Below are positions 43,235 through 51,859 of a stretch of 64,000 nucleotides of DNA, one piece after another. The stretch is taken from contig NZ_JFCB01000025.1 of NCBI RefSeq assembly GCF_000725125.1, positions 50,957 through 114,956 on the forward strand. Direction: 5' to 3'. This DNA is from Streptomyces toyocaensis. Lineage in GTDB: Bacteria; Actinomycetota; Actinomycetes; Streptomycetales; Streptomycetaceae. The position numbers were made by a program, and so were the translations under genes. Position 1 is the first letter of the stretch; each line of letters starts with the position of its first letter. The notes beneath the pieces are model-generated. The model did not search any database. It worked only from the letters and a program-made list of their open reading frames with translations, and was not told where the DNA came from.

Positions 43235-43621
43235 TCAGGTGTGACCCTCGGTGTGCCCGCCGCCGTCCCACCGCGCACCTCCGATGTCGAGGCGCGGCAG
43301 GTGGCCCTCCGCGGCCCGGCTCGCCTCCTTCAGCGGCGTGCCCTCCGCGCGGTAGTGGCCGAGGGCTCTCAATTCGTGGCCGGGCAGCAGCACACCGTCC
43401 GCGCGGACGACGCGCCACCACGGGACGGCTCCGCCGTACAGGGCCATCACGCGGCCGACCTGCCGGGGGCCGCCCTCCCCCAGCCACTCGGCCACGTCCC
43501 CGTACGTCATGACACGTCCCGGCGGGATCAGCTCGGCCACCTCGAGGACCCGCTCGGCGTATTCGGGCAGGGCGTCCGGGTGCTCCGGGGGGCTGCCGGA
43601 CGGAAGGCTCTCCTGGCTCAT
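43235..43621 (-). CDS. Alkyltransferase-like (ATL) DNA repair protein
   Basis: A 128-residue protein with the DNA-binding half of O6-alkylguanine transferases: IPPGRVMTYGDVAEWLG and RQVGRVMALYGGAVPWWRVV. The alkyl-accepting Cys of PCHR is replaced by Trp68 in PWWRV, as in ATL proteins, which bind O6-alkylguanine, flip it out and hand the lesion to nucleotide excision repair. It lies directly upstream of adnA on the same strand and may share its regulation. An ATG 9 nt upstream is the other possible start. Confidence 0.85.
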   Translation of the reverse strand: MSQESLPSGSPPEHPDALPEYAERVLEVAELIPPGRVMTYGDVAEWLGEGGPRQVGRVMALYGGAVPWWRVVRADGVLLPGHELRALGHYRAEGTPLKEASRAAEGHLPRLDIGGARWDGGGHTEGHT

Positions 43622-43807
43622 CCGTCCCATCCTGCCCCACCCCACCGACAACGCGAGGCGCTCGCCCGCCTGCGGACGGCTCGCCCCGGAGCAGCGCCTC
43701 GGGCAGACTGTGCCGGCCCGCTTTTCGACCCTGATGCCCCCTTGTGCCGGAACGGCATGCCACCATCGTGCGGGCGGTGACCGGTGATACGAGATCGAGA
43801 AGAGACG

Positions 43808-46522
43808 ATGAAGCAGCAGGGTGCGCACCCCGAGGACACGGAGGGCACCCCTGGCGCATCGTCGCGCCCGGACACCGGGGACCGCCACTCCACGCGGGCC
43901 GAGACGGCGCACATCGACGAGGTGGAGGGCGACGAGCCCCTCCTCCCCGCGCGGGTGCACCGCCCGTCCGATCTCATGCGGCTCCTGGGTGGCGTCCTCG
44001 CCGTCGTGCTGCTGCTGGCGATCGCCGCGTTCGCCCACGGGACCACCTCGGGGCTGGAACAGGACATCAACAAGGGCACCGGGCAGGCGCCCGACCTGCT
44101 CATCAAGATCGCGGGCCTCGCCTCCAGCATCGCGATCCTCCTGGTTCCGGTCGCCTTCGCCATCGAGCGACTGATCAAACGGGACGGACTGCGGATCGCC
44201 GACGGTGTGCTCGCCGCCGTCCTCGCACACGGTGTGACACTCGCCACCGACCTGTGGGTGGCACGTGCCGCTCCGGACTCGATCCAGGACGCGCTCACCC
44301 AGCCGTCCCCCGGTGACATCCACGCCCTCACCGATCCGGTGCACGGCTATCTGGCCCCGGTCATCGCGTACATGACTGCCGTCGGCATGTCCCGCAGGCC
44401 CCGGTGGCGCGCGGTGCTGTGGGTCGTACTGCTCCTCGACGCCTTCTCGATGCTGGTCACCGGGTACACGACACCGTTCTCGATCATCCTCACGGTGCTG
44501 ATCGGCTGGACCGTCGCCTACGGCACCCTCTACGCGGTGGGGTCGCCCAACGTGCGCCCCACCGGACGCACCCTGATGGCGGGCCTGCGCACCGTCGGCT
44601 TCCGCCCCGTGACCGCCTCCCGCGACGAGGCGCCGGAGACCCCCGAGACCGGCGACCGCGGGCGCCGGTACTTCGTCACCCTGGAGGACGGTCCCCCGCT
44701 GGACGTCACGGTGGTCGACCGCGAGCAGCAGGCACAGGGGTTCTTCTACCGCGCGTGGCGCAATCTGGCCCTGCGCGGCTTCGCCACCCGCAGCAGTCTG
44801 CAGTCCCTGCGCCAGGCGCTGGAACAGGAGGCGCTGCTGGCGTACGCCGCCATCGGGGCCGGCGCCAACGCGCCCAAGCTGATCGCGACCTCCGAGCTCG
44901 GTCCCGACGCGGTGATGCTCGTCTACGAGCACACCGGCGGGCGCACCCTCGACTCGCTGCAGGACGAGGAGATCACCGACGAACTGCTGCGTGACACCTG
45001 GCACCAGGTACGGGCCCTGCAGTCCCGCCGCATCGCGCACCGCAGGCTGGTGGGAGACGCCGTCCTGGTGGACCGTTCAGGCACGGTGATCCTCACCGAT
45101 CTGCGCGGGGGCGAGATCGCCGCGGGCGATCTGCTGCTGCGCATGGACGTCTCGCAGCTGCTGGTGACGCTGGGCCTCAGGGTGGGCGCCGAACGCGCGG
45201 TGGCCTCCGCGCTGAGCGTCCTCGGACCCGACGCCGTCGCGGACTGCCTGCCGATGCTCCAGCCGATCGCGCTGAGCCGCTCCACGCGCGGCACGCTGCG
45301 CAAGCTGGCCCGGGAGCGTGCGGAGCGCGAGCGCGAGGCGGTCCTCGAGGCGTCCCGGAACGCGAGGCCCGCCCGCGCGGAGCACGACGCCGACGACACC
45401 CGCGTGCCGCTCGGGAAGACCGGCAAGCACGAGAAGACCGGCAAGAAGGCCGTACGCGCGGAGCAGCGGGCCGAGAAGCGGGCCATCGACGAGGCCCTGG
45501 AGGAGGCGCGCGAGGAGGACCTGCTCACCCAGATCCGTCACGAGGTGCTGCGGATCAGGCCGCAGGCCCCGGTCGAGCCGGCCCGCCTGGAGCGGGTGCG
45601 CCCGCGGACGCTGATCAGCCTCATCGCCGGCGCGATCGGCGCGTACTTCCTCCTCACGCAGCTCACCCACATCGAGTTCGGCCCGCTCATCGCGAACGCG
45701 GAGTGGGGCTGGGTGGCCGCGGCGGTGCTGTTCTCGGCGGCCAGTTATGTCGCCGCGGCGATGGCCCTGCTCGGGTTCGTGCCCGAGCGGGTGCCCTTCC
45801 TGCGCACCGTGGCGGCGCAGGTCGCCGGGTCGTTCGTGAAGATCGTCGCGCCGGCGGCGGTGGGCGGTGTCGCCCTGAACACGCGCTTCCTCCAGCGCGC
45901 GGGGGTGCGCCCCGGGCTCGCGGTGGCGAGCGTCGGCGCGTCGCAGCTCTTCGGGCTCGGCTGCCACATCCTGATGCTGCTGGCGTTCGGCTATCTGACC
46001 GGTACCGAGAAGACGCCCTCCCTCTCGCCGTCCCGCACGGTCATCGGCGGCCTGCTGACGGTGGCGGTGCTGGTGCTCGTGGTGACCTCGGTGCCCTTCC
46101 TGCGGAAGTTCGTCGTCACGCGCGTGCGGTCGCTCTTCGCGGGCGTCGTGCCGCGCATGCTCGACGTTTTGCAGCGCCCCCAGAAGCTGGTCACCGGCAT
46201 CGGCGGCATGTTGCTGCTGACGGCCTGCTTCGTGATGTGCCTGGACGCCTCGATCCGGGCGTTCGGCGACGAGACGACATCGGTCAGCATCGCCAGCGTC
46301 GCCGTCGTCTTCCTGGCCGGCAACGCGCTGGGATCGGCGGCGCCGACACCCGGCGGTGTGGGCGCGGTCGAGGCGACCCTGACGGTCGGCCTGATCGCCG
46401 TCGGGCTTCCCAAGGAGGTCGCCGCGCCGGCGGTGCTCCTCTTCCGGCTGCTGACGCTGTGGCTGCCGGTGCTGCCCGGGTGGCTCGCCTTCAACCACCT
46501 CACGCGCAAGGCGGCCCTGTAG
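43808..46522 (+). CDS. Flippase-like membrane protein fused to a degenerate kinase-like domain
   Basis: A 904-residue membrane protein in three parts. The N-terminus has a disordered acidic lead (1-55) and about six membrane segments (57-250). The middle (about 275-485) is a cytosolic region like an ABC1/lipopolysaccharide-kinase fold: VYEHTGGRTLDSL, the loop IAHRRLVGDAVLVD (D-x4-N changed) and VILTDLRGGE in place of DFG, so it is probably a pseudokinase. A charged Lys/Glu linker follows (515-590), then an LPG-synthase-type transmembrane region (UPF0104, about 600-895) with GNALGSAAPTPGGVGAVEA. No aminoacyl-transfer domain is present. A role in lipid or lipid-linked sugar translocation is inference. 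Confidence 0.82.
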   Translation: MKQQGAHPEDTEGTPGASSRPDTGDRHSTRAETAHIDEVEGDEPLLPARVHRPSDLMRLLGGVLAVVLLLAIAAFAHGTTSGLEQDINKGTGQAPDLLIKIAGLASSIAILLVPVAFAIERLIKRDGLRIADGVLAAVLAHGVTLATDLWVARAAPDSIQDALTQPSPGDIHALTDPVHGYLAPVIAYMTAVGMSRRPRWRAVLWVVLLLDAFSMLVTGYTTPFSIILTVLIGWTVAYGTLYAVGSPNVRPTGRTLMAGLRTVGFRPVTASRDEAPETPETGDRGRRYFVTLEDGPPLDVTVVDREQQAQGFFYRAWRNLALRGFATRSSLQSLRQALEQEALLAYAAIGAGANAPKLIATSELGPDAVMLVYEHTGGRTLDSLQDEEITDELLRDTWHQVRALQSRRIAHRRLVGDAVLVDRSGTVILTDLRGGEIAAGDLLLRMDVSQLLVTLGLRVGAERAVASALSVLGPDAVADCLPMLQPIALSRSTRGTLRKLARERAEREREAVLEASRNARPARAEHDADDTRVPLGKTGKHEKTGKKAVRAEQRAEKRAIDEALEEAREEDLLTQIRHEVLRIRPQAPVEPARLERVRPRTLISLIAGAIGAYFLLTQLTHIEFGPLIANAEWGWVAAAVLFSAASYVAAAMALLGFVPERVPFLRTVAAQVAGSFVKIVAPAAVGGVALNTRFLQRAGVRPGLAVASVGASQLFGLGCHILMLLAFGYLTGTEKTPSLSPSRTVIGGLLTVAVLVLVVTSVPFLRKFVVTRVRSLFAGVVPRMLDVLQRPQKLVTGIGGMLLLTACFVMCLDASIRAFGDETTSVSIASVAVVFLAGNALGSAAPTPGGVGAVEATLTVGLIAVGLPKEVAAPAVLLFRLLTLWLPVLPGWLAFNHLTRKAAL

Positions 46523-46607
46523 ACGGGCAGCTCCGTGGGCGCGGGGCCCCTACCTCGTACGGCCCGCGCCCCGCGCGTCCCGCCCCGGGCAAGCCCACGA
46601 TGGGAGC

Positions 46608-48161
46608 ATGCCCCGCCCCTTCCGCCCGCGCCCGCGTGCCGCCGCCCTGACCGCCTGTGCCGTGCTGCTGCCCGCGCTGCTGGCGGGCTGCGGCCCGGAC
46701 ACGGAGGACCGGGACCTGACCCGGCAGGAGCTCGACTGGAAGGACTGTCCGGCCCCGTCCGAGGCCCAGGGCGGAGGCGCGCCCCCGTCCCCGCTGCCGG
46801 GCGGCCGGGGCACGTGGAGCTGCGCCACCATGAAGGCGCCGCTGGACTGGGACGACCCCCGGGGCGACACCATCGGCCTCGCGCTGATCCGGGCCGGGTC
46901 CAGCGGCCCGTCGAGCGAGCGCATCGGCTCCCTGATCTTCAACTTCGGTGGCCCCGGCGGCTCCGGCGTCACCGCACTGCCCGCGTTCGGCGAGCAGTAC
47001 GCGACGCTGCGGACCCGATACGACCTGGTGAGCTTCGATCCCCGCGGGGTCGGCCGCAGTACACCCGTGATCTGCCAGGACGCCCGGGAGCTCGACGCGT
47101 ACCTCCAGCAGGACGCCACCCCGGACGACACGGCCGAGCGCACGGAACTGCTGGAGAGCACCCAGGACTTCAACGCGGACTGCGAGGAGAACTCCGGCCG
47201 GATGCTGCCGCACGTGCGCACCACGGACGCGGCCCGCGACCTGGACCTGATGCGTCAGGTCCTCGGTGACGACACGCTGCACTACTTCGGTGTCTCCTAC
47301 GGCACGGAACTCGGCGGCGTCTACGCCCACCTGTTCCCGGAGAAGGTCGGCCGCGCGGTCTTCGACGCGGTCGTCGACCCCACGCAGACCCCTCAGGAGC
47401 GCTCGCTCGGACAGGCACGGGGATTCCAGCTCGCGCTCGACAACTACGCCCGGGACTGCGTCTCCCGGACCGGGGAGTGCCCCGTCGGCGACAGCGCGCA
47501 GGACGTGAAGGACCGCATCGCCGCACTGCTGAGGGACCTCGACGGCAGACCCCTCCCGGGGGTGTTCCCGCGGCGGCTGACGCAGACCGCGGCGACCGGT
47601 GGGATCGTGCAGGCCCTGTACTCCCGGCAGTTCTGGGCCATCCTCACCGACGGCCTCGAGCAGGCGTACGACGGTGACGGAACGATTCTGATGCTGCTGT
47701 CCGACGCGATGAACGGGCGCGGCGAGAACGGCGAGTACAGCAACCTCGTCGCCGCCAACATCTCCGTCAACTGCGCCGACGACAGACCCCGCTACAACCC
47801 CGAGGACGTGGAACGCCGGCTTCCCGCGTTCAGGGCCGCGTCCGAGCTGTTCGGCGACTACATGGCGTGGGGAATGATCAGCTGCGCCGGCTGGGCGGTG
47901 CCCGGGGCCGCCGACCATCCGGACGTGAGCGCCCCCGGCGCGGCCCCGATCCTGGTGATCGGCAACACCGGCGATCCTGCGACCCCGTACGCGGGGGCGC
48001 GCAGGATGGCGCAGGCCCTCGGTGACGGGGTCGGCGTGGAGCTGACGTACCGGGGGCAGGGGCACGGCGCCTACGGCAGCAAGAACAGGTGCGTACGGGA
48101 CGCGGTGCACAGCTATCTGCTGGACGGCACGGTGCCGGCGGCCGGCACCGTCTGCTCCTGA
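46608..48161 (+). CDS. Lipoprotein peptidase, SlpD/SlpE type (S33)
   Basis: A 517-residue secreted alpha/beta hydrolase of the tripeptidyl-aminopeptidase family. The lipobox LLAGC puts the lipid-modified Cys at 28. Catalytic residues are Ser in GVSYGTELG (about 228), Asp in GNTGDPATPY (about 453) and His in GQGHGAYGS (about 486); the oxyanion block is FGGPGGSG. It is followed by a paralogue of the same type. S. lividans has a comparable tandem pair, slpD and slpE, of mycelium-associated peptidases, to which these probably correspond. They would release short N-terminal peptides outside the membrane. Confidence 0.9.
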   Translation: MPRPFRPRPRAAALTACAVLLPALLAGCGPDTEDRDLTRQELDWKDCPAPSEAQGGGAPPSPLPGGRGTWSCATMKAPLDWDDPRGDTIGLALIRAGSSGPSSERIGSLIFNFGGPGGSGVTALPAFGEQYATLRTRYDLVSFDPRGVGRSTPVICQDARELDAYLQQDATPDDTAERTELLESTQDFNADCEENSGRMLPHVRTTDAARDLDLMRQVLGDDTLHYFGVSYGTELGGVYAHLFPEKVGRAVFDAVVDPTQTPQERSLGQARGFQLALDNYARDCVSRTGECPVGDSAQDVKDRIAALLRDLDGRPLPGVFPRRLTQTAATGGIVQALYSRQFWAILTDGLEQAYDGDGTILMLLSDAMNGRGENGEYSNLVAANISVNCADDRPRYNPEDVERRLPAFRAASELFGDYMAWGMISCAGWAVPGAADHPDVSAPGAAPILVIGNTGDPATPYAGARRMAQALGDGVGVELTYRGQGHGAYGSKNRCVRDAVHSYLLDGTVPAAGTVCS

Positions 48162-48296
48162 GCGGTCGGCGGGACGGGGAAACCGGCAGGTCACGGCATT
48201 GTCCACAGGCAGGCCCGGCGGGCGGAGAAACTGCCTACCATGGCCTGACCGCCGTCCGTGGCACAGCGCGGACGGCCAGCGAGGGGGGATCGGCAC

Positions 48297-49805
48297 ATGA
48301 CCCGTTTCACACGGTGGACGGCCCTGACGGTCGCCGCCGCGCTTCTGACGGCGGGCTGCAGCGGCGCCGGGTCGCCGGACGGCGGCTCCGGGGACAAGGG
48401 CGACGACGGCAAGGGCGGCGGCACAGCGCTCGACTGGGGGGAGTGCAAGGCCTCCGGGGACGCCCCCGCACCGGGCGACGACTGGCAGTGCGCCACACTC
48501 CGCGTGCCCCTTGACTGGTCGAAGCCGAAGGGCTCGACGATCGGGCTGGCGCTCATCCGGGCCAGGGCCACGGGAGACGACCGCCTCGGCTCCCTGCTGT
48601 TCAACTTCGGCGGCCCCGGCGGTTCGGGCGTCTCCATGATGCCGTCCTACGCGGCCACGGTGTCCGAGCTGCGCGAGCGGTACGACCTGGTCAGCTGGGA
48701 TCCGCGTGGAGTGGCCGCCAGCGAGGGCGTCCGCTGCCGCGACGACGAGAGCATCCAGGCCGCCGAGGCGTCGGTGGACGGCACCCCGGACACGGCGGAC
48801 GAGGAGCAGGCGTTCCTGCGGGACGCCGCCGACTTCGGCAAGGGCTGCCGGAAGGCCGCCGGGAAGCTGATGGCCCATGTCTCGACCACCGACACCGCGC
48901 GCGACATGGACCGCATCCGGCAGGTCCTCGGCGACGACAAGCTGAACTACTTCGGCATCTCCTACGGCACCGAACTCGGCGGCGTCTACGCCCACCTGTT
49001 CCCGGAGAAGGTCGGCCGGATGACGCTCGACGCGGTGGTCGACCCCACGGCCGACACCGTCGGCCACGCGAAGAACCAGGCACGCGGCTTCCAGACGGCC
49101 CTCAACAACTATCTGAGGTCCACCGGCCGGGATCCCGAGGAGGGAACTCGGGACATCGCGCGATTGCTGGAGCGGATCGACGCCGAGCCCCTGCCGACGT
49201 CCTCCTCCGGACGTGAGCTGACGCAGTCGCTGGCGCTGATCGGCATCGTCCTGCCCCTGTACAGCAAGTCCAGCTGGCCGGCGCTGACCAGCGCGCTGCA
49301 GGCCGCCGAGGAGGGGGACGGCTCGGAGCTGCTGGCCCTGGCCGACGGCTACAACGAGCGGGACGCCTCGGGGCGGTACGGCACCACGACCCACTCCCAG
49401 CGGGTCATATCGTGCCTGGACGACAAGCAGCGGCCGACGATCGAGGAGACGAGGAAGGAACTCCCCGAGTTCGAGGAGATCTCGCCCGTGTTCGGATCCT
49501 TCCTCGGCTGGGACACGGCCGGCTGGTGTCACGACTGGCCGGTTCCCGGTCAGGTCGACACCCCGGAGGTGAGCGCGCCCGGCGCGGCACCGGTCCTGGT
49601 CGTGGGCAACACCGGCGACCCGGCCACGCCCTACGAGGGCGCCAGGCGGATGGCGGACGAGCTGGGCGAGGACGTCGGGGTGGTGCTCACCTGGAAGGGC
49701 GAGGGACACGGCGCGTACGGCAGTGGCAGCGACTGCGTCGACTCCACGGTGAACGCCTACCTGCTCGACGGCACGGTCCCGGAGGACGGCAAGGTCTGTT
49801 CATGA
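48297..49805 (+). CDS. Lipoprotein peptidase, SlpD/SlpE type (S33), second copy
   Basis: A 502-residue paralogue of the preceding gene with the lipobox LTAGC (Cys21), a Gly/Asp/Lys-rich spacer after the lipid anchor, FGGPGGSG, the nucleophile in GISYGTELG, GNTGDPATPY and GEGHGAYGS. The stretch YGTELGGVYAHLFPEKVGR is identical in both copies while the flanks differ. It has an own 135-nt upstream region, so it may be transcribed separately. The ATG at 48297 starts a normal signal peptide; an upstream in-frame GTG would not. Confidence 0.9.
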   Translation: MTRFTRWTALTVAAALLTAGCSGAGSPDGGSGDKGDDGKGGGTALDWGECKASGDAPAPGDDWQCATLRVPLDWSKPKGSTIGLALIRARATGDDRLGSLLFNFGGPGGSGVSMMPSYAATVSELRERYDLVSWDPRGVAASEGVRCRDDESIQAAEASVDGTPDTADEEQAFLRDAADFGKGCRKAAGKLMAHVSTTDTARDMDRIRQVLGDDKLNYFGISYGTELGGVYAHLFPEKVGRMTLDAVVDPTADTVGHAKNQARGFQTALNNYLRSTGRDPEEGTRDIARLLERIDAEPLPTSSSGRELTQSLALIGIVLPLYSKSSWPALTSALQAAEEGDGSELLALADGYNERDASGRYGTTTHSQRVISCLDDKQRPTIEETRKELPEFEEISPVFGSFLGWDTAGWCHDWPVPGQVDTPEVSAPGAAPVLVVGNTGDPATPYEGARRMADELGEDVGVVLTWKGEGHGAYGSGSDCVDSTVNAYLLDGTVPEDGKVCS

Positions 49806-49810
49806 CGACG

Positions 49811-49849
49811 GCGGGGGCTCCGCGCACTCGTGGTGCACGGAGCCCCCGC
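49811..49849. terminator. Terminator between the peptidase and moeZ genes
   Basis: GCGGGGGCTCCG (49811-49822) pairs with CGGAGCCCCCGC (49838-49849), between convergent stops. Confidence 0.82.
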
Positions 49850-49870
49850 GTCGGCCCGGACCGGCGCCGG

Positions 49871-51049
49871 TCAGTAGACCGGCTTCTCCGGCTCGATCTG
49901 GTTGACCCAGCCGATCACGCCGCCGCCCACGTGCACGGCGTCGGCGAAGCCCGCGGACTTGAGGACCGCGAGGACCTCCGCGCTGCGGACACCCGTCTTG
50001 CAGTTCAGGACGATCTTCTTGTCCTGCGGCAGGCTCTCCAGGGCGTTGCCCATGAGGAACTCGTTCTTCGGGATCAGGCGGGCGCCCGGGATGGAGACGA
50101 TCTCGAACTCGTTCGGCTCGCGGACGTCGATGAGCTCGATGCTCTCGCCGTCGTCGATCCACTCCTTGAGCTGCTTGGGAGTGATCGTGGAGTCGGCGGC
50201 CGCCGCCTGGGCCTCCTCGGACACGACGCCGCAGAAGGCCTCGTAGTCGATGAGCTCGGTGACGGTCGGGTTCTCGCCGCAGATCGCGCAGTCGGGGTCC
50301 TTGCGGACCTTGACCTGGCGGTACTGCATCTCCAGGGCGTCGTAGATCATCAGGCGTCCGACGAGGGGCTCACCGATGCCGGCGAGCAGCTTGATGGCCT
50401 CGTTGGCCTGGATGGAGCCGATGGACGCGCACAGCACGCCGAGGACGCCGCCCTCGGCGCAGGAGGGAACCATGCCCGGGGGCGGGGGCTCCGGGTAGAG
50501 GCAGCGGTAGCAGGGGCCGTGCTCGGACCAGAAGACGGACGCCTGGCCGTCGAAGCGGTAGATCGAACCCCACACGTACGGCTTGTTCAGCAGCACGCAG
50601 GCGTCGTTGACCAGGTAGCGGGTCGCGAAGTTGTCCGTGCCGTCGACGATCAGGTCGTACTGGCTGAAGAGGTCCATCACGTTGTCGGCCTCGAGCCGCT
50701 CCTCGTGGAGGACCACGTTCACGTACGGGTTGATGCCCTTGATCGTGTCTCGCGCGGACTCGGCCTTGGGGCGGCCGATGTCGGACTGGCTGTGGATGAT
50801 CTGGCGCTGCAGGTTCGACTCGTCGACCTCGTCGAACTCCACGATGCCGAGCGTGCCCACGCCCGCCGCGGCCATGTACATCAGCCCCGGGGAACCCAGG
50901 CCGCCGGCGCCCACAAAGAGCACCTTGGCGTTCTTCAGCCGCTTCTGCCCGTCCATCCCCACATCGGGGATGATCAGGTGGCGGGAGTACCTGCGGACCT
51001 CGTCTACGGTGAGCTCGGGGGCCGGCTCGACCAGGGGTGGCAGCGACAC
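49871..51049 (-). CDS. moeZ: MoeZ/MoeB: ThiF-type adenylyltransferase with rhodanese domain
   Basis: A 392-residue two-domain enzyme that activates small sulfur-carrier proteins (MoaD, ThiS, CysO type) by adenylation and then loads sulfur. The E1-like part has VGAGGLGSPGLMYMAAAGVG (about 44-63), DESNLQRQ, the catalytic-Cys region GSIYRFDGQASVF and the zinc pairs CYRCLYP...CAICGEN. The rhodanese part (about 285-392) has active-site Cys in LNCKTGVRS. The start is GTG 51049. A SigR promoter lies 45 nt upstream, matching moeB as a reported SigR target in S. coelicolor, in keeping with sulfur and thiol supply under stress. Confidence 0.94.
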   Translation of the reverse strand: MSLPPLVEPAPELTVDEVRRYSRHLIIPDVGMDGQKRLKNAKVLFVGAGGLGSPGLMYMAAAGVGTLGIVEFDEVDESNLQRQIIHSQSDIGRPKAESARDTIKGINPYVNVVLHEERLEADNVMDLFSQYDLIVDGTDNFATRYLVNDACVLLNKPYVWGSIYRFDGQASVFWSEHGPCYRCLYPEPPPPGMVPSCAEGGVLGVLCASIGSIQANEAIKLLAGIGEPLVGRLMIYDALEMQYRQVKVRKDPDCAICGENPTVTELIDYEAFCGVVSEEAQAAAADSTITPKQLKEWIDDGESIELIDVREPNEFEIVSIPGARLIPKNEFLMGNALESLPQDKKIVLNCKTGVRSAEVLAVLKSAGFADAVHVGGGVIGWVNQIEPEKPVY

Positions 51050-51093
51050 GGGGACTCCGTTGGTCGGTCAATCACTACGGTTGTTCTCGGCTC

Positions 51094-51119
51094 AACACTG
51101 CCATGGGCTTTTTCATTCC
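51094..51119 (-). promoter_or_regulatory. SigR-dependent promoter of moeZ
   Basis: GGAAT (51119-51115), 18 nt, GTT (51096-51094) on the minus strand. The start point is predicted near 51086, 37 nt before the GTG. The -35 overlaps the stop codon of the upstream gene (51113-51115). Confidence 0.82.
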
Positions 51120-51859
51120 GAGACACCCGTCCCGATCCGCGAGACGATGTCGTCCCAGTAGCCGGGCAGGGGCTCCCAGGGGTCGGTGTGGTGCGCGGGC
51201 GTGTGATCGGTGAAGTAGATCGTCGCCGCACCCTGCCAGCGCGCGACGCGGAGGGCCTCGTCCAGGTGCGGCCGGGGCACCCCGTGCACGAAGTGGCAGA
51301 ACCGTTCGGGCGCGTGGTCGGCGGTCCATTCCGCCACCTGCGACCAGCGGTAGTCGGTCCACGCGCCGGAGAAGGTGACCAGCTGGTCGCCGTGCTCGGC
51401 GTACTCGGGACACGGGTGGGTGCCGTGGCCGAGGACGATGTGGGCGTCGTCGTGGATCACCCGGAGCGTGGCCACGGTGCGCCGCACCTCGGGGAGCGCG
51501 GCGCGGTCGGCGGGGCAGCGGTCCAGGAGGAATCCGTCGACCTGGTACCAGTCGAGGAAGCGGTGTGCATCCGAGATCACCTCACCGAAAGTGCGCAGGC
51601 CGAAGGCGGTGTCCAGGTGACCGAGGACGCGGACACCGGCGTTGCGCAGGCGGCCGGCCGCTTCCAGGCAGTGCGGGTCGGGCTGCACTCCGGGGCCGTC
51701 GGCCACATTGAGCGCCACCCAGTGCAGAGGCGCACCCGGGTGGGTGAGTCGGTTCCACTCGGTGGGGGCGAGGAGAGGGTGCGCGAAGCCGGGGATGCCG
51801 ATGCCGGTGCGGACGTCCGTGCTCGGTGGGCCCGGTCTGGTGCTGGTCAGATACGACAT
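51113..51859 (-). CDS. Spherulin-4 / GH135-like protein with altered acidic residues
   Basis: A 248-residue TIM-barrel-like protein of the spherulin-4 family, which includes the fungal galactosaminogalactan hydrolase Sph3 (GH135). Family blocks are visible: IPGFAHPLLAPTEW, ALNVADGPG, VLGHLDTAFG, WYQVDGFLLDR and IVLGHGTHP. In the family the last two blocks carry DE and a later FE; here they read DR and FS (LVTFSGAW), so part of the acidic active site is changed. It has no signal peptide and is predicted cytoplasmic. It is the last gene of a four-gene operon and overlaps the epimerase gene by 13 nt. Confidence 0.8.
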   Translation of the reverse strand: MSYLTSTRPGPPSTDVRTGIGIPGFAHPLLAPTEWNRLTHPGAPLHWVALNVADGPGVQPDPHCLEAAGRLRNAGVRVLGHLDTAFGLRTFGEVISDAHRFLDWYQVDGFLLDRCPADRAALPEVRRTVATLRVIHDDAHIVLGHGTHPCPEYAEHGDQLVTFSGAWTDYRWSQVAEWTADHAPERFCHFVHGVPRPHLDEALRVARWQGAATIYFTDHTPAHHTDPWEPLPGYWDDIVSRIGTGVSE

